Assembly: GCA_036265385.1 (NCBI GenBank)
Contig: DATAPD010000015.1
Coordinates: forward strand, 434,001-498,000
Length of the DNA stretch: 64,000 nt
Source of the DNA: DATAPD01 sp036265385
GTDB taxonomy: Bacteria > Acidobacteriota > Terriglobia > Terriglobales > Acidobacteriaceae
Direction: 5' to 3'
Numbering within the stretch: the first letter of the stretch is position 1; each line of letters opens with the position of its first letter. A program made the position numbers and the translations under genes. Positions 48,873 to 58,018 of the stretch are shown piece after piece. Under the pieces are notes generated by a model. The model was not told where the DNA came from. It saw only the letters and a program-made list of their open reading frames with translations, and searched no databases.

Positions 48873-49406
48873 TTAAGCGGCGGTGCTCGTCTTCGCACTT
48901 TGCCAAGGCTCGTCGTAGCTACCACCGTAGATCGCTGGACATTTCGAACCCATCGGTCGTAGATAAGTCGCCAGTTCTCCGCGATGGTGAATGCTGTGAT
49001 TGTTCAGGAAACCTAAATACGCCACCGCCGGGAGATTGAACGCTCCCATGAAATTTACAGGAGTGCATAGTTGAGCAGGCGTTAGTGCGAGCACTCGCTC
49101 GGCCGCCCGCTTGAAATTCTCGTCGTACCACTGCGTGATTTCGGCTGAGGTCTGCGGTTTCCGATCTGGATTTTCCATCTTGAATTCAAGGTCAGCAATT
49201 CCGTTCAGAAATTGCACGTCGGTATTAGCGATGTGCCAGGACAGCTCTCGCGCAGTGCGCGCGTGTGGATCAGGGCGATAATCGCTTTTTTCATCCGGAA
49301 CAGCAGCGAGAACTCTCTTTGTGACTTCTAACTCCCTCATCAGGCCGTCCAGCATGAGTTGGCGGAAGCCGGCTGCAAATTCGGGAGTGATTGCGGGCTG
49401 GGTCAT
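48873..49406 (-). CDS. DinB-family protein
   Basis: 177 residues from MTQPAITPEFAAGFRQLMLD with AGGAGG 4-5 bases upstream. The four-helix DinB fold is suggested by KVLAAVPDEKSDYRPDPHAR, ELSWHIANTDVQFLNGI and FLNNHSIHHRGELATYLRPM. The metal-binding His set (HIANTD, NNHSIHHRGEL) is complete. Family members are metal-binding proteins or thiol transferases; the substrate is unknown. Confidence 0.85.
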   Translation of the reverse strand: MTQPAITPEFAAGFRQLMLDGLMRELEVTKRVLAAVPDEKSDYRPDPHARTARELSWHIANTDVQFLNGIADLEFKMENPDRKPQTSAEITQWYDENFKRAAERVLALTPAQLCTPVNFMGAFNLPAVAYLGFLNNHSIHHRGELATYLRPMGSKCPAIYGGSYDEPWQSAKTSTAA

Positions 49407-49442
49407 ACATCCTCCTAACAGTTGTTGTTCAATTCGTTTAGG

Positions 49443-49471
49443 AAAAAAGAAGGGGCGCACCGAGTGCGCCC
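49443..49471 (-). terminator. Terminator of ilvE
   Basis: On the minus strand, GGGCGCAC-TCG-GTGCGCCC followed by CTTCTTTTTT. It lies about 30 bases after the ilvE stop. Confidence 0.88.
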
Positions 49472-49502
49472 AATCGTTATATCAGTAAAGTGAACGTCTG
49501 TT

Positions 49503-50450
49503 CTACACGCCGACGGGCTGCTTGGTTTTCACCGGAACCGGTGTTAGCCAATTGTGACGATCGGGCTTTTGGCCACCTACAATCCCATAAAATTCTTTCT
49601 GAATAGCCTTGGTCATTGGGCCGATGGTTCCCTTCCCAACGCTAATCTTGTCGACGGAGCGGATCGGCGTGATTTCCGCGGCGGTTCCTGTAAAGAAAAC
49701 CTCCTCGGACAGGTACAGCATCTCGCGGGGAATGCCAGCCTCTGTCACGGGCATCCCCAGGTCGCGAGCAATCTGCAAGACAGAGTCCCGTGTGATACCC
49801 GGAAGCACGGAATTGCCGAGAGGCGCGGTTTGCAGCACGCCATTGCGAACAATAAACAGATTCTCGCCTGAACCTTCGCTGACATAACCGTTCACATCAA
49901 GCGCGATGCCCTCGGCATAGCCATTGATGATGGCTTCCATCTTAATCAGCTGTGAGTTCATGTAATTCGCGCCCGATTTAGCGATGGCTGGCAAAGTGTT
50001 CGGCGCGATTCGGGTCCAGGACGAAACGCAAACATCCACTCCCTGCTCGGCGTCGGTGCCGAGGTATTTCCCCCAGGGATAGTTGCAGATATAGACCTCG
50101 GTCGGCGAATTGAAGGGGTTCACGCCGGCTTCTCCGTATCCCCGAAGAATGATAGGCCGAATGTAACAAGGCCACACGCCATTGTTCTTTATCGTTTCGA
50201 CCATGCCGGCAACGATTTCGTCGCGCGTGAAGTCGACGTCGATGCGATAAATTCGAGCGGAATCGATCAGGCGCTGAATGTGTTCGTTGGCACGGAAAAT
50301 TGCGGGACCGCTGGGTAGCGCATAACAGCGGATTCCTTCGAATACAGAAGAACCGTAATTCACCACGTGGGACATGACGTGGATTTTGGCGTCGTCCCAT
50401 GGGACAAGTTTCCCGTTGTGCCAGACTTTTTCCGTCTGCTGGATGGCCAT
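49503..50450 (-). CDS. ilvE: Branched-chain amino acid aminotransferase
   Basis: 315 residues, fold-type IV PLP enzyme. Interconverts Leu, Ile, Val and their 2-oxo acids. Motifs: VWHNGKLVPWDDAKIHVMSH, the YGSSVFEGIRCYALP stretch, RPIILRGYGEAGVNP, PLP Lys in SQLIKMEAIINGYAEGIALD, and GSGENLFIVRNG with ITRDSVLQIARDLG. The start is the ATG at 50450 with AAGGAG upstream; the longer frame to 50552 is rejected. Other ilv genes are not adjacent. Confidence 0.95.
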   Translation of the reverse strand: MAIQQTEKVWHNGKLVPWDDAKIHVMSHVVNYGSSVFEGIRCYALPSGPAIFRANEHIQRLIDSARIYRIDVDFTRDEIVAGMVETIKNNGVWPCYIRPIILRGYGEAGVNPFNSPTEVYICNYPWGKYLGTDAEQGVDVCVSSWTRIAPNTLPAIAKSGANYMNSQLIKMEAIINGYAEGIALDVNGYVSEGSGENLFIVRNGVLQTAPLGNSVLPGITRDSVLQIARDLGMPVTEAGIPREMLYLSEEVFFTGTAAEITPIRSVDKISVGKGTIGPMTKAIQKEFYGIVGGQKPDRHNWLTPVPVKTKQPVGV

Positions 50451-50586
50451 GCGAACTCCTTCAGATTGACTGCCGCACCCCCGAGGGCGATCCGCCAGGC
50501 GCCGTAAACGGGCCCAATCCCCAATGCGGCAGGGGGATGAGTTACAAGACATTATAACCGAGTACCGAATGGCTCGACCGTAACCG

Positions 50587-52497
50587 TTACTGACTCGCCT
50601 TGTCGACCGAGTCCGGTACTGGCGGCAGTCCCATTTTCATGACAATGGTCTGGTAACGAGGATCGGAATGCACAAAATCGAGGTAAGGAAGGTACTGGAT
50701 GTGTGCCAGTCGGAGGTCGCGTTCTTCATAAGCCTGCTCAAGATATCGGAGCGTGTCTTCCTTGCGTTTTAGAACGGCAGCATCGGCAGCCAGTCCTAAA
50801 GGAGAACCAAAGCCTTTGCGGTATTTCTTTCTTCGGTCGTTGAACTCCCACTCAAGCACCGCTTTCATTCCTCCCCTCGCGTATGCTTCGTGGACGTGCA
50901 GTGCGTCTTCTTTCTCGCCTGATAGCTGTAAAGAGATTTCCATCTGCTGGGCAGCTTCTTTTTCCATTCCCTTGTACATGTATGCATCGGAGAGATATCC
51001 GCGAACGAGAGGATCGTTTGGCTGCGCCTCAGCCCTCATGCGTGCCTCGGCGAGCGCCGCGTCAAATCGTCGTGCATGCATCAGCGCGAATATCATTGCC
51101 CAAGGTCGAGCAAACGGGTCGAGCTCCATGGCTTTCTTTTGTTCTTGGAGTGATTCGTCGGTGCGATGCAAGGCTTGCAGAACGTAACTGCGCAGGTGAT
51201 GAGCTTCTGCCAGGCCCGGATTAAGTTCTACTGCGCGGGCCGACTCTTGTTCTGCCTTCTGCCAATCCCACATATAAAAGAATGAAAATGCTGCCATTGT
51301 GTTGTGCGCTTCGGCCGAGGAATTGTCCAGAGCCAATGCTTTCCGCGCAGCTTCTCCTCCGGGGCCTACGGCGCGGTCGCGCAAGATCTTGCCATTGAAG
51401 CCAGGTAAGAGAAGCGAATCGGCGAGCCCACTCCAAGCGGCAGCATAGTCTGACTGAAGGGCGATGGCTTTTTCGAAATATTCGCGGCTTTTCGTATCGT
51501 TCTCAGCGAACCAGTAATAGCGTCCGAGCAAGTAGGCATCGTGAGCTGCAGGAGTGATGCGCTTCGGTTCAGGGAGAATCGGAGCAACAGTTTGGCCCAC
51601 TTGCTTTGCGATAGTCCGCGCAAGTTCGCTCGGCAGAGGTCCGAGGTCGTCTAAATCGCGATCGTAAGTTTCTGCCCAGAGATGACGGTCCTCCGTCGCA
51701 TAGATCAGCTGAGCGTTTAGATGAACACGGCTGCCGGAGCGTTCTACAGAACCTTCCACGATGCCATCCACCCCAAGCTCTCGCGCGATGTCGCGTATGG
51801 GCCGTTGCGCCTTCTTGTATTGCATGACCGAGGTGCGCGAGATGACGCGCACGCCTGAGTTCTTGGCCAGCATCGTGATTAGTTCATCCGTCATGCCATC
51901 CGCGAAATAATCCTGGGCAGGGTCACCGGAAAGATTCTCGAGCGGCAGAACGGCCAACGACTGAATCGTCGGCTTGGCCGAGCGACTCCAAATGCGATCG
52001 CGCCATCCGCGAAAATTAATTCCGACGAGTGCAGTGGCGATTGCAAGAAGAACAGCAAGCGCTGCCGCGATGCGACCTCCTGTTACGGTCCGTCGCGTGG
52101 CGCTGTGAACTGCCGTGGAAATTTCCAGCGCTGCCTGGTCAATCGGTCGATCGCCGTTCGAAGGCACCTTCGTCTCCGCAATGACCGGTGCAACAAACCG
52201 ATACCCTCTGCCGGTCACCGTCTGCACAAAGCGCGGCTGATCTGGATCGTCCTTCAGGGCCTGACGAATCTTTCTGATGGCCGTGTTGATACCGTGTTCA
52301 GTGTCGACGAAAACGTCCTTGCCCCAGACGCGCTCGATGATCTGCTCGCGAGTAAGCAACTGCCCCTCGGCTTCGACCAGGAGTAGCAACACGTCAAATG
52401 GAATTTTCTCGAGTTTGAGGGCACGATCCCCACGACGGAGTTCGTAACGTCCGAGGTCAAGCTCGAATTCGGAGAATCGGATGATGCCGTTGGGCAC
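50587..52497 (-). CDS. Membrane-anchored winged-helix regulator with TPR repeats
   Basis: 636 residues. The N-terminus is an OmpR/CadC-type winged helix (residues 5-103, ending TVTGRGYRFVAPV). One membrane helix follows (141-162, GRIAAALAVLLAIATALVGI), then a TolB/FlgO-like domain (SLAVLPLENLSGDPAQDYFA, VDGIVEGSVERSGSRVHLNA) and at least five TPRs (LGRYYWFAENDTKSREYFEK, KAEQESARAVELNPGLAEAH). The DNA-binding part is cytoplasmic and the sensor part periplasmic, as in CadC. Divergently transcribed from a small secreted-protein gene, which is a likely target. Confidence 0.9.
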   Translation of the reverse strand: MPNGIIRFSEFELDLGRYELRRGDRALKLEKIPFDVLLLLVEAEGQLLTREQIIERVWGKDVFVDTEHGINTAIRKIRQALKDDPDQPRFVQTVTGRGYRFVAPVIAETKVPSNGDRPIDQAALEISTAVHSATRRTVTGGRIAAALAVLLAIATALVGINFRGWRDRIWSRSAKPTIQSLAVLPLENLSGDPAQDYFADGMTDELITMLAKNSGVRVISRTSVMQYKKAQRPIRDIARELGVDGIVEGSVERSGSRVHLNAQLIYATEDRHLWAETYDRDLDDLGPLPSELARTIAKQVGQTVAPILPEPKRITPAAHDAYLLGRYYWFAENDTKSREYFEKAIALQSDYAAAWSGLADSLLLPGFNGKILRDRAVGPGGEAARKALALDNSSAEAHNTMAAFSFFYMWDWQKAEQESARAVELNPGLAEAHHLRSYVLQALHRTDESLQEQKKAMELDPFARPWAMIFALMHARRFDAALAEARMRAEAQPNDPLVRGYLSDAYMYKGMEKEAAQQMEISLQLSGEKEDALHVHEAYARGGMKAVLEWEFNDRRKKYRKGFGSPLGLAADAAVLKRKEDTLRYLEQAYEERDLRLAHIQYLPYLDFVHSDPRYQTIVMKMGLPPVPDSVDKASQ

Positions 52498-52702
52498 GGC
52501 TGGGGCTCCGGCGGGGGACTGAGACTATAGCATTATTCTTCTTAACACGGCACAACGTACTTTATTGTCAGTAAGTTGCCAGTTCACCAATCCTTCACCT
52601 GCAATTCACCGCGCCTCCATTGTCCGAGTTACTCATTTTAGGTTTAGCTGCCCGCCACGCGGTCGATGAGACCGATTCAAATTTGTAAAAAGGGGACAAA
52701 CT
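52498..52702. promoter_or_regulatory. Divergent control region
   Basis: 205 bases between the regulator and the secreted-protein gene, AT-richer than its surroundings. AAAAGGGGAC precedes the plus-strand ATG. I see no clear repeat operator. Confidence 0.4.
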
Positions 52703-53299
52703 ATGAAGACAAGGTTTCGAGGGTTGATTGTGGTTCTCGCTGTGGCAGTACTAATTGGGGTCTTGGTGCCGATGGCTGGGGCCGAATGCGGGTCGTTAAA
52801 CGCTAGAGGGAACGCAGGAGCACTGCTTAAGCCGCAGGCATGGAATGGATCGGATGACCTCGCATCACTCCTGTTCGTTTCCGACAATGACCCGGTCGTT
52901 GGTTTTTGGAAGGTCAAACTTACAGCGAAAGACACACCCGGCATTCCCGACGGCACAGTTCTGGACGACGGCTTCCAGCAGTGGCACAGTGATGGAACGG
53001 AGATCATGAACTCGTCACGGGTGCCCGCAACCGGCAACTTCTGCATGGGCGTTTGGAAGAAAACCGGAACCTCCAAGTACCGCCTCAATCACTTCGGTTT
53101 GAGCTGGGATCTGAGCAACACTTACATCGGACCAGCCAATATTCGGTCGAACATCGTGCTTTCGAACGATGGCAACAGGTTCAGCGGCACATTCACGATC
53201 GACCAGTACGACACGAATGGCAACGTGCTCGCTCATCTCCAGGGTCAAATTGTTGGCAAGCGCGTGACGGTGTACACAGGGGTAACATCGGTACTTTGA
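52703..53299 (+). CDS. Small secreted beta-rich protein, paralogue 1
   Basis: 198 residues. Signal peptide (LIVVLAVAVLIGVLVPMAGA), a Cys-containing linker, then a calycin-like beta barrel: VVGFWKVKLTAKDTPGIPDG, FQQWHSDGTEIMNSS, NFCMGVWKKTGTSKYRLNHF, NIVLSNDGNRFSGTFTIDQY and DTNGNVLAHLQGQIVGKRVT. Similar in layout to the protein at 60311-60811; both lie head-to-head with a winged-helix/TPR regulator. Two Cys (ECGS and NFCM) might bond. No function known. Confidence 0.75.
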   Translation: MKTRFRGLIVVLAVAVLIGVLVPMAGAECGSLNARGNAGALLKPQAWNGSDDLASLLFVSDNDPVVGFWKVKLTAKDTPGIPDGTVLDDGFQQWHSDGTEIMNSSRVPATGNFCMGVWKKTGTSKYRLNHFGLSWDLSNTYIGPANIRSNIVLSNDGNRFSGTFTIDQYDTNGNVLAHLQGQIVGKRVTVYTGVTSVL

Positions 53300-53351
53300 T
53301 CGGAAGAGGTCTATGCGCGTGTGTCCCCAGCGCGTAAACGTTGGGTAGATT

Positions 53352-53384
53352 GGGGACGGGCGGGGACGTCCGTCCTCGCCCGAC
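53352..53384. repeat. Hairpin of the GGACGGGC family
   Basis: CGGGCGGGGAC pairs with GTCCTCGCCCG around a short loop, with one G-T pair. Similar elements: about 19332-19356 and about 35521-35547. It follows the secreted-protein gene and may act as a terminator, but has no T-tract. Confidence 0.55.
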
Positions 53385-53414
53385 TTTCATTGAGAGGCCC
53401 GTGCGAGCTTCGAT

Positions 53415-54881
53415 CTATTGAACCGGCACCTTAGCTTCGCTGATCACCGGCTGCTTGCGGTCGCCTAATTGGTCTCCGCGGAAAAACTGCCCTTTGGCTG
53501 CTGCCATCTCGGGCATCGCAGCGTACGGCTTTGAGTAATCGTTATTCGCATTCCAGAACAAGAACCCGATCCCACTCTTTTCCTTAGCTACCCGCACCTG
53601 CGTTTCGATGTACTTCGGGGAATACGTCTTCGTGCGCCAAGCGAAAGCCTGCAGCCACGGACGGATCACCACTCCACTTCCTGTCGTGATCTTCTGAAAG
53701 CGAGCCATCGATTCACCGATGAAATGTTCCGGCGCATCACCCGGACGCTCGACGCCATCCATTCCGAAAAAGTGCGAGGGATAGATCATTGGAGACAGCA
53801 CGTCGCAGTGCTGCGCCATGCGCACGATGTCCTGCCCTGTGTGTGCGAGGTCGACGGGCCGTTGCCATGCCATGATGCCGAAAACATCGAGTGAAAGCAG
53901 CACTCCGGTCGGCTTCAGTTCGGCATGGGCGCGCTTCAAGAAGTCCGCGATCACGTCCGCGCGATGCCAGGTGGGATTTGCTGTCTGGAAATGGAACTGC
54001 GCATCCTTCTGGTCGCCTTCCGCCGGAAAGCGCACGTAATCGAATTGGACTTCGTCAACACCCGACTGGGCGACGAATTTCGCGAGGGCGATGTCATAGT
54101 CCTGAACTTTCGGCTGTGAGGGATCGGTCCAGACCAGCTTTCCATTCTCGCGCCATGCCTTCCCTGCTCTGGCTGACTGTACCGCCAACTCGGGATGCGA
54201 CAGCACGAGTCTTTCATCACGGAAGATCGCAATGCGGGCGATGGCATGCATATTCTGCGAATGGAGGAATCGCGCATACTTGGGCAAGTCAGGGATGTAG
54301 TGTTTCTGGCTGCCGACGGCGAAGGGGTGATCAAAGGCGATATTCAGAATCCCGTCGCTATCCTTAATATCGAACACGACTGCGTTGCCGCCAACTTCAC
54401 GCCAGCGCTTCACAATCCGCATGCCATGTTCACTGCCAGCCATCACGCCGGTGAGATAGATGGCGCGAACTTCATAGTCTTTGGGAACTGAAACGGTCTT
54501 TTCGACGATCGGGGCATCCAGCAACCCTGGGATCGTCAGGACTTCACCCGCGCGAAGGATGTTGTTTGCGCGGTGTCCATTCGCCTCGCGAATGGCCTCT
54601 GCCAATTCAGCTGACGTGAGGTAAGAAGATTTCCTTAGGTATTGCCGCGCTACTAGCGGTATGCTGTCACCCCGTTTTGCCGTGTAAGTGTTCGCGGCCG
54701 ACTGCAATGGGGGGATTGCTGAGGGCGTCGCGGTTGGAACTGAACTCTTGGACGCTGGTAACAGCTGTGGTTGAGGGCTCTGTGCCATCGCGGCAAACGA
54801 AACGTCTGAGCTGGAACTCCACCAAAATCCCGTGGAAACGATCGCAACAGCGAAAAGCGTGGCGGTAAGAAATCGTGGCAA
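53415..54881 (-). CDS. LysM-containing putative glycoside hydrolase (DUF4015)
   Basis: 488 residues. Signal peptide (TATLFAVAIVSTGFWWSS), a Pro/Ser linker, one LysM domain (NTYTAKRGDSIPLVARQYLR to RAGEVLTIPGLL, residues 65-118), then a TIM-barrel-like DUF4015 domain: VRAIYLTGVMAGSEHGMRI, NAVVFDIKDSDGIL, GVDEVQFDYVRFPAEGD, LLSLDVFGIMAWQRP, DVLSPMIYPSHFF and GFLFWNANNDYSK. The LysM suggests peptidoglycan or chitin binding, so it may cut a cell-wall or exopolysaccharide glycan. Catalytic acids in FDYVRFP and DVFG are predicted only. Confidence 0.85.
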   Translation of the reverse strand: MPRFLTATLFAVAIVSTGFWWSSSSDVSFAAMAQSPQPQLLPASKSSVPTATPSAIPPLQSAANTYTAKRGDSIPLVARQYLRKSSYLTSAELAEAIREANGHRANNILRAGEVLTIPGLLDAPIVEKTVSVPKDYEVRAIYLTGVMAGSEHGMRIVKRWREVGGNAVVFDIKDSDGILNIAFDHPFAVGSQKHYIPDLPKYARFLHSQNMHAIARIAIFRDERLVLSHPELAVQSARAGKAWRENGKLVWTDPSQPKVQDYDIALAKFVAQSGVDEVQFDYVRFPAEGDQKDAQFHFQTANPTWHRADVIADFLKRAHAELKPTGVLLSLDVFGIMAWQRPVDLAHTGQDIVRMAQHCDVLSPMIYPSHFFGMDGVERPGDAPEHFIGESMARFQKITTGSGVVIRPWLQAFAWRTKTYSPKYIETQVRVAKEKSGIGFLFWNANNDYSKPYAAMPEMAAAKGQFFRGDQLGDRKQPVISEAKVPVQ

Positions 54882-55173
54882 GGTCTTTCTCCCAATGTTC
54901 TTACCTCCGATGCTAGGTTTTAGCTTTGCGGCCTGCCAGTTACGTCAGACCACTCCCAATCAGGTACATCTCTTCGATGAAGACGGTAATGTCGAAAGGA
55001 AGCTCCCACGATGCGCAAAGAATTTCCATTTAGGTAGATTCAGATCAGGCGTGATTCCAGTCTCTTCTCGGCCAAATGGCATCTAAAGTTGACATGAGAA
55101 GGGAGATAAGCCCACTCCCGAGATGGCGAACAGGTTGCAGTAACCAAGCTCGGGGAGGGTGACTGAAAAACAT
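54882..55173. other. Intergenic gap, nothing recognised
   Basis: About 290 bases between divergent genes. I see no repeat, RNA or gene that I can support. Confidence 0.5.
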
Positions 55174-56418
55174 ATGGCGACCCGTCCCGAAGCGCCACAA
55201 ATTGTCAGAAACGCAGGATTTCACGAAAAGCCCAGCGCCGAACTGGGTCTAGACCCTATGCGAACGAATCTAAGCACCGTCCTTGATCCAAGCCGCCGCA
55301 GCCACGACGCCCGTGAGTTCGACAACGCCCTTCGCCGTAAGATCGTCGGCCAGGACCAAGCCGTCGAGAAAGTTGCCGAAATCTATCAGATGTTTCTCGC
55401 GGGTTTGAACCCACCCGGGCGTCCCGTTGGAAACTTACTCTTCCTGGGGCCTACCGGTTCCGGTAAGACTCGCGTGGTCGAGGCAATGGCCGAGTCACTT
55501 TTTGGCGACGCCCGCGCCTGTATCAAGATCGATTGCGCCGAGTTCCAGCACTCTCACGAGATTGCGAAGCTGATTGGTTCGCCTCCGGGATATCTCGGCC
55601 ACCGTGAGACGCACCCCCTGCTCACGCAGGAAGCACTCAACCAGTGGCATACGGAAAAGCTGAAGCTCTCGATCCTCTTGTTCGACGAGATTGAGAAAGC
55701 GTCGGATGCTTTATGGCAATTATTGTTGGGCATTCTTGATAAAGCGACGCTCACGCTTGGCGACAACCGTCGAGTTGATCTTTCACAATGCATCATCATC
55801 ATGACGTCCAACTTGGGCGCTGGCGAAATGAGCAATCTAGTCGAGGGCGGTTTTGGTTTCGCGCCAAAAGCCGTTGAAATCGATGAAGCGCTAGACGAGA
55901 AGATTGACCGCACAGCAGTCGAAGCAGCGCGACGCAAGTTCACGCCCGAGTTCATGAACCGTATCGATAAGGTTGTTGTGTTCAAGACTCTGCGTAGCGA
56001 ACATCTGCAACAAATCCTGGAGATCGAACTGGGCATGGTGCAACAGCGGATTCTCACTGCCACAGGCGCCAATCAGTTCGTCTTCAATTGCACACCGAAG
56101 ACGAAGGACTTTCTGTTGCGGGAAGGAACTGATCCGAAGTATGGCGCTCGTCACCTTAAGCGCGCCATTGAACGGCACATCGTGTTCCCGCTCGCTAACC
56201 TGGTTGCGACGGGACAGGTAAAACTCGGCGATTTCGTTCGCATCGATGTGATTGGCGAAAGCCGTCTCACATTCGTGAAGGAAGCCGAGGGCGCAATGGT
56301 GCCGGTCTTGCTCGAACGGTATGGAGCTGCCGCGGGAACACCCGTAGTGGCGACGCGGGCCGCACGCGCGGTTCCTGCGCGAAAAGAATTTGGTGCAACC
56401 GGGCCGGAAAACAAGTAA
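55174..56418 (+). CDS. Single-ring ClpA/B-like AAA+ ATPase
   Basis: 414 residues corresponding to only the second (D2) AAA+ module of ClpB/ClpA. Walker A is LGPTGSGKTRVVEAM, Walker B is SILLFDEIEKASD, sensor 1 is IIMTSNLGAGEM, arginine-finger region FTPEFMNRIDKVVVF, and a ClpB D2-small domain (GTDPKYGARHLKRAIERHIV) with sensor 2. The pore-loop segment is GSPPGYLGHRE. There is no N-domain, first ring or middle domain. It lacks the ClpP-binding IGF/L loop, so unfolding or complex remodelling is more likely than proteolysis. GTG at 55159 is an alternative start. Confidence 0.88.
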   Translation: MATRPEAPQIVRNAGFHEKPSAELGLDPMRTNLSTVLDPSRRSHDAREFDNALRRKIVGQDQAVEKVAEIYQMFLAGLNPPGRPVGNLLFLGPTGSGKTRVVEAMAESLFGDARACIKIDCAEFQHSHEIAKLIGSPPGYLGHRETHPLLTQEALNQWHTEKLKLSILLFDEIEKASDALWQLLLGILDKATLTLGDNRRVDLSQCIIIMTSNLGAGEMSNLVEGGFGFAPKAVEIDEALDEKIDRTAVEAARRKFTPEFMNRIDKVVVFKTLRSEHLQQILEIELGMVQQRILTATGANQFVFNCTPKTKDFLLREGTDPKYGARHLKRAIERHIVFPLANLVATGQVKLGDFVRIDVIGESRLTFVKEAEGAMVPVLLERYGAAAGTPVVATRAARAVPARKEFGATGPENK

Positions 56419-56443
56419 CGGTCTCAATCTTCACAAAGTTTAT

Positions 56444-56478
56444 AAGCCTGAGATCTTGTTCAGATCTCAGGCTTTTTG
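56444..56478 (+). terminator. Intrinsic terminator of the ClpB-like gene
   Basis: AAGCCTGAGATCT/AGATCTCAGGCTT, a perfect 13-base stem with a TGTTC loop and a T-tract, 26 bases after the stop codon. Confidence 0.95.
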
Positions 56479-56568
56479 TTTAATATCCCGCATTTGCTGA
56501 GGACTCCTACATCCAAAGGATGGCTTTAAGGAATCCAATCAATATCGAGCTTTTAGCGGGGGGGCCGG

Positions 56569-57954
56569 ATGAACTGTTACAGGGTCAGGGATCGATTCGT
56601 CATCGTCGCGCTGCTATTGTCTTTGTCTCTTCCGCCAACGTTGTTGGCACGTGTGAAGCCCTCAAGCGGCTTCAACATGTTTTCCATGCAGGAAGAGGTG
56701 CAAGCCGGTCAGCAGGCTGAGGCTCAAGCACGAAAGCAATTGCCCGTGCTGCCTGACTCCGATTCGGTGGTTCAATACGTTCAGCAGCTCGGAGCCAAGC
56801 TGGCCGCGCACGCGCCGGGCGAGAAATGGCCATACAACTTCCACGTCATAAATCAGAAAGAGATCAATGCTTTTGCTTTGCCGGGCGGGCCGGTTTACGT
56901 AAACCTCGGGACTATCCAAACTGCCGACAACGAAGCACAACTCGCAGGAGTAATGGCGCACGAGATCGCGCACGTGGTACAGCGGCATGGGACGCGGGCC
57001 GCGAGTAAACAGATGGCGGCGCAACTTCCGCTCGCCATTCTCGGCGGGATCATGGGACGAGGCGCGCTATCGCAAATGACACAGCTAGGAATCTCGTTTG
57101 GAGTAGGTTCGTATTTTCTGAAGAATTCCCGCTCGGCCGAGTCTGAAGCGGACTTGCTGGGCACCGACATCATGTACGACGCAGGCTACGACCCCCATCA
57201 GCTTGCCATCTTTTTTCAGAAGATCGAGGAACAAGGTGGCTCGCGCGGGCCGCAATTTTTGAGCGATCACCCTGATCCTGGAAACCGTGTGCAATCTGTT
57301 TCAAAAGAACTTGGAACTCTGCCCCACAAACAACTTGCAATGAACAGCGCGGATTTCACCCGTATCAAACAACAAGTTGCAAGCATGAAGCCGCCTTCGG
57401 CAAAGGAAATTGCAGCCGGCCAGCACAGTGATTCCGCGCAAGGAGTCGTGACACCGCAAGGCGGGATCGATTATCCGAGCGGCAATTTTCGAACCTTCGA
57501 TCACGACGATTACACGATCTCCTATCCTGAGAATTGGCAGGTCTTCGGTGATCGCAGTTCATCGGTGACGATTGCGCCGCCAAACGGCGTTTCCGAGGAT
57601 GCCGTCGCCTATGGAGCAATCATCAATTCTTATCAGCCGGAAGAAGGAACCTCTCTGGATCGTGCGACGCACGAAATGCTAAATGAGCTACGCCAATCAA
57701 ACCCCGATCTGCGACAGATTGGTAATGACGAAACCATGCGCGTGAATGGGGTGGCCGCGCGCTCGGTGGAATTGATCGGCACCTCGCCAATCCACGGTTC
57801 GGAAGGACGGATGGTGCGCGAGCGCGACTGGGTCGTCACGGTACAACGCCAAGACGGTTCCCTGCTCTACATCGTGTTTATTTCGCCGGAATCGAACTTT
57901 TCCTCGATGCGCCCCGCATTCGAGCAGATGGTAAGGTCGATGCGGCTCCGTTAG
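56569..57954 (+). CDS. M48-family metalloprotease (BepA/LoiP-like)
   Basis: 461 residues. Signal peptide (FVIVALLLSLSLPPTLLA). The M48 domain has the zinc motif MAHEIAHVVQRHGTR (HExxH), the third ligand in SESEADLLGTDIMYDAGYD-type AESEADLLG, and NAFALPGGPVYVNLGTIQTA. A C-terminal domain (residues about 290-455, DDYTISYPENWQVFGDRSSS) is beta-rich, replacing the TPR domain of BepA. Likely periplasmic quality control of outer-membrane proteins. Confidence 0.9.
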   Translation: MNCYRVRDRFVIVALLLSLSLPPTLLARVKPSSGFNMFSMQEEVQAGQQAEAQARKQLPVLPDSDSVVQYVQQLGAKLAAHAPGEKWPYNFHVINQKEINAFALPGGPVYVNLGTIQTADNEAQLAGVMAHEIAHVVQRHGTRAASKQMAAQLPLAILGGIMGRGALSQMTQLGISFGVGSYFLKNSRSAESEADLLGTDIMYDAGYDPHQLAIFFQKIEEQGGSRGPQFLSDHPDPGNRVQSVSKELGTLPHKQLAMNSADFTRIKQQVASMKPPSAKEIAAGQHSDSAQGVVTPQGGIDYPSGNFRTFDHDDYTISYPENWQVFGDRSSSVTIAPPNGVSEDAVAYGAIINSYQPEEGTSLDRATHEMLNELRQSNPDLRQIGNDETMRVNGVAARSVELIGTSPIHGSEGRMVRERDWVVTVQRQDGSLLYIVFISPESNFSSMRPAFEQMVRSMRLR

Positions 57955-58018
57955 CTCGTAGGTTCGCATTCGGGGTGAGCTCGCACCGTCATAATCTCGA
58001 TCTTTTTCGATCAAAAAT

